Source of the DNA: Methylomarinum sp.
Lineage (GTDB): Bacteria > Pseudomonadota > Gammaproteobacteria > Methylococcales > Methylomonadaceae
Direction of reading: 5' to 3'
Assembly (NCBI GenBank): GCA_013139755.1
Contig: WTAG01000601.1
Location: 1-7,495, forward strand
Length of the DNA: 7,495 nucleotides
The position numbers and the translations under genes are program-made. Of the stretch, positions 6,589 through 7,495 are shown in pieces. How positions within the stretch are numbered: position 1 is the stretch's first letter; each line of letters opens with the position of its first letter. Under the pieces are notes generated by a model that did no database searches, was not told where the DNA came from, and saw only the letters and a list, made by a program, of their open reading frames with translations.

Positions 6589-7182
6589 TTGATAAAAAAA
6601 GAGTTTTGTTCTGATGCTGATAAAGGCATAAATGATTTTCATGGTCGTCGGCTTTTTTTAAAAGGAATGACTTGTGGTTTAGCTGTAGCTGCTACTGGGG
6701 TTCCGGGAATCTCAAATGCAGCAACAGGCTGGTTGCAGAAGCCACGTAAGTTGGCCTTTTATAATTTACATACTGAGGAAAAGTTGGCACTTACTTATTT
6801 TGAGCAAGGGCAGTATGTTACTGGCGCAGTCCAGGAATTAAGTTATTTACTTCGAGATCATCGTTCTGGTGATGCTTATGGTATGGATCCGGAATTGTTT
6901 GATCTATTATTTGATTTGCAAAACACTCTAGGTGGAAATAAAACTTTTCAGGTGATTTCTGCTTATCGATCCCCTGCAACTAATGCAATGTTAAATAAAC
7001 GGAGTAGCGGCGTTGCAAGAAAAAGCATGCATATGTTAGGTAAAGCAATTGATATACGTGTTGAGGGTGTCGATTCCAAAGTACTACAGCAAGCTTCAAT
7101 ATCCTTGAAAAGAGGCGGTGTAGGGTATTATCAGCAATCTGACTTTGTGCATATTGATACCGGGAAAGTTCGATACTGGTAA
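6589..7182 (+). CDS. mepK: MepK/YcbK-type peptidoglycan endopeptidase, Tat-exported (M15-like)
   Basis: 197-aa zinc peptidase of the YcbK (DUF882, M15-like/LAS) family. E. coli MepK cleaves mDap-mDap (3-3) crosslinks in the periplasm. The N-terminus has a twin-arginine signal, G-R20-R21-L-F-L-K, followed by a moderately hydrophobic stretch and likely cleavage after SNA (44). The mature part follows E. coli YcbK: KLAFYNLHTEEKL (54-66), ISAYRSPATN (123-132), KSMH148MLGKAID155 and GGVGYYQQSDFVH188IDTG. H148, D155 and H188 are the expected zinc ligands. The only available start ahead of the Tat motif is TTG 6589, since the frame is closed by TAA at 6571-6573. AAGG (6572-6575) is 13 nt away, a poor spacing, so low expression is likely. 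It stands alone downstream of the IS, and its stop is followed by MITE-like repeats. Confidence 0.9.
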   Translation: MIKKEFCSDADKGINDFHGRRLFLKGMTCGLAVAATGVPGISNAATGWLQKPRKLAFYNLHTEEKLALTYFEQGQYVTGAVQELSYLLRDHRSGDAYGMDPELFDLLFDLQNTLGGNKTFQVISAYRSPATNAMLNKRSSGVARKSMHMLGKAIDIRVEGVDSKVLQQASISLKRGGVGYYQQSDFVHIDTGKVRYW

Positions 7183-7186
7183 CTAA

Positions 7187-7341
7187 TACCAATCCCAATA
7201 AATAATCACTGTAATAATCGTCATTCCCGAAATCTTTAATCGGGAATCCATGCGTACACTATAGATTACTGCTAAGATCATGCAGGAATGACGATTTCTC
7301 TTAGGTATATAGGTTTAAGTATAAATCTATTAGGATTGGTA
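7187..7341. repeat. 155-bp palindromic MITE-like element flanked by TAA
   Basis: Terminal inverted repeats TACCAATCCCAATA (7187-7200) and TATTAGGATTGGTA (7328-7341) match at 13 of 14 positions. They are flanked on both sides by direct TAA (7184-7186 and 7342-7344). Inside, AATCGTCATTCC (7216-7227) pairs perfectly with GGAATGACGATT (7285-7296), and TTCCCG/CGGGAA (7224-7229, 7241-7246) forms a small hairpin. The internal CGTCATTCCCG..CGGGAATCCATG text resembles widespread proteobacterial intergenic repeats, so this may be a composite. It has no coding potential and lies 1 bp after the mepK stop counting the duplication, so it could also act as that gene's 3' hairpin. Confidence 0.7.
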
Positions 7342-7344
7342 TAA

Positions 7345-7495
7345 GGCAACTTGTAATAAATAATGCATCGACCTTACTTGTACTAAAGCATAAGAACTTC
7401 TAGAACTCTTCTAATCTTTTTATTCGTCTGCTTTGTTGCGGTTGTATAGTTTGCTATGTGCGCTTAACCGCGCTTTGAATATAAAAAAACGCTAT
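7345..7495. repeat. Second, diverged copy of the rsmD/coaD MITE, right part beyond the window
   Basis: It starts with GGCAACTTGTAATAAATAA (7345-7363), matching 16 of 19 bases of the left terminus of the copy at 4186, and is likewise preceded by TAA (7342-7344). Its core ATAGTTTGCTATG (7446-7458) and the flanking pyrimidine-rich CTTTTTATTCGTC text align with the core of that copy. The left end to core distance is about 28 bp longer, so the two are family members rather than recent duplicates. By symmetry the right terminus would lie about 60 bp outside the window. No gene is seen here. Confidence 0.65.

Noticed and set aside
6980..7198. Minus-strand open frame of 72 codons
   Set aside because: It is antisense to the conserved catalytic half of mepK, and its 5' end lies in a palindromic repeat. 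No family features are seen.

Overview
The window looks like chromosomal DNA of a low-to-moderate GC gammaproteobacterium. The evidence is the gene order (an M16 peptidase pair, rsmD, coaD, then a YfhL-type ferredoxin), the close resemblance of the ferredoxin and MepK to their enterobacterial counterparts, and the families of short palindromic repeats between genes. The repeat style reminds me of Methylococcales-type methanotrophs, but that genus-level guess is only an inference. A heme O synthase gene implies an aerobic respiratory chain with a heme-copper oxidase.

Layout: on the minus strand at the left edge is the N-terminal three quarters of cyoE/ctaB (heme O synthase), cut by the window edge. 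Divergent from it is a two-gene operon (768-3429) of secreted M16 zinc peptidase-family proteins that overlap by 11 bp. The first carries the zinc site and lacks the usual substrate-binding Tyr. The second has lost the zinc site but keeps the Arg/Tyr pair, so the two read as halves of one heterodimeric protease. After a palindromic repeat (3465-3542) and a probable terminator come rsmD (16S rRNA m2G966 methyltransferase), a 157-bp MITE-like palindrome whose 3-bp target duplication coincides with the rsmD stop codon, then coaD (phosphopantetheine adenylyltransferase) and a 2[4Fe-4S] ferredoxin, closely spaced as an operon.

An intact IS3-family insertion sequence (5152-6387, 1236 bp) sits 22 bp after the ferredoxin stop. 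It has 31-bp imperfect inverted repeats, an ATG target duplication, orfA/orfB with a canonical A_AAA_AAG slippery site, and end sequences that would build a promoter if the ends were joined in a circle. Downstream is mepK (ycbK), a Tat-exported peptidoglycan endopeptidase that appears to start at TTG. The last 313 bp hold no gene but two palindromic elements back to back: a second MITE-like element (7187-7341), also flanked by TAA, and the left part of another, diverged copy of the rsmD/coaD MITE, cut by the window edge.

The genes are mostly housekeeping functions (heme O, rRNA modification, CoA, cell wall, envelope proteolysis). The unusual content lies in the small mobile or palindromic elements and in how they may supply regulatory signals to neighbouring genes. 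I see no CRISPR array, RNA gene, defence island or clearly new multigene system.
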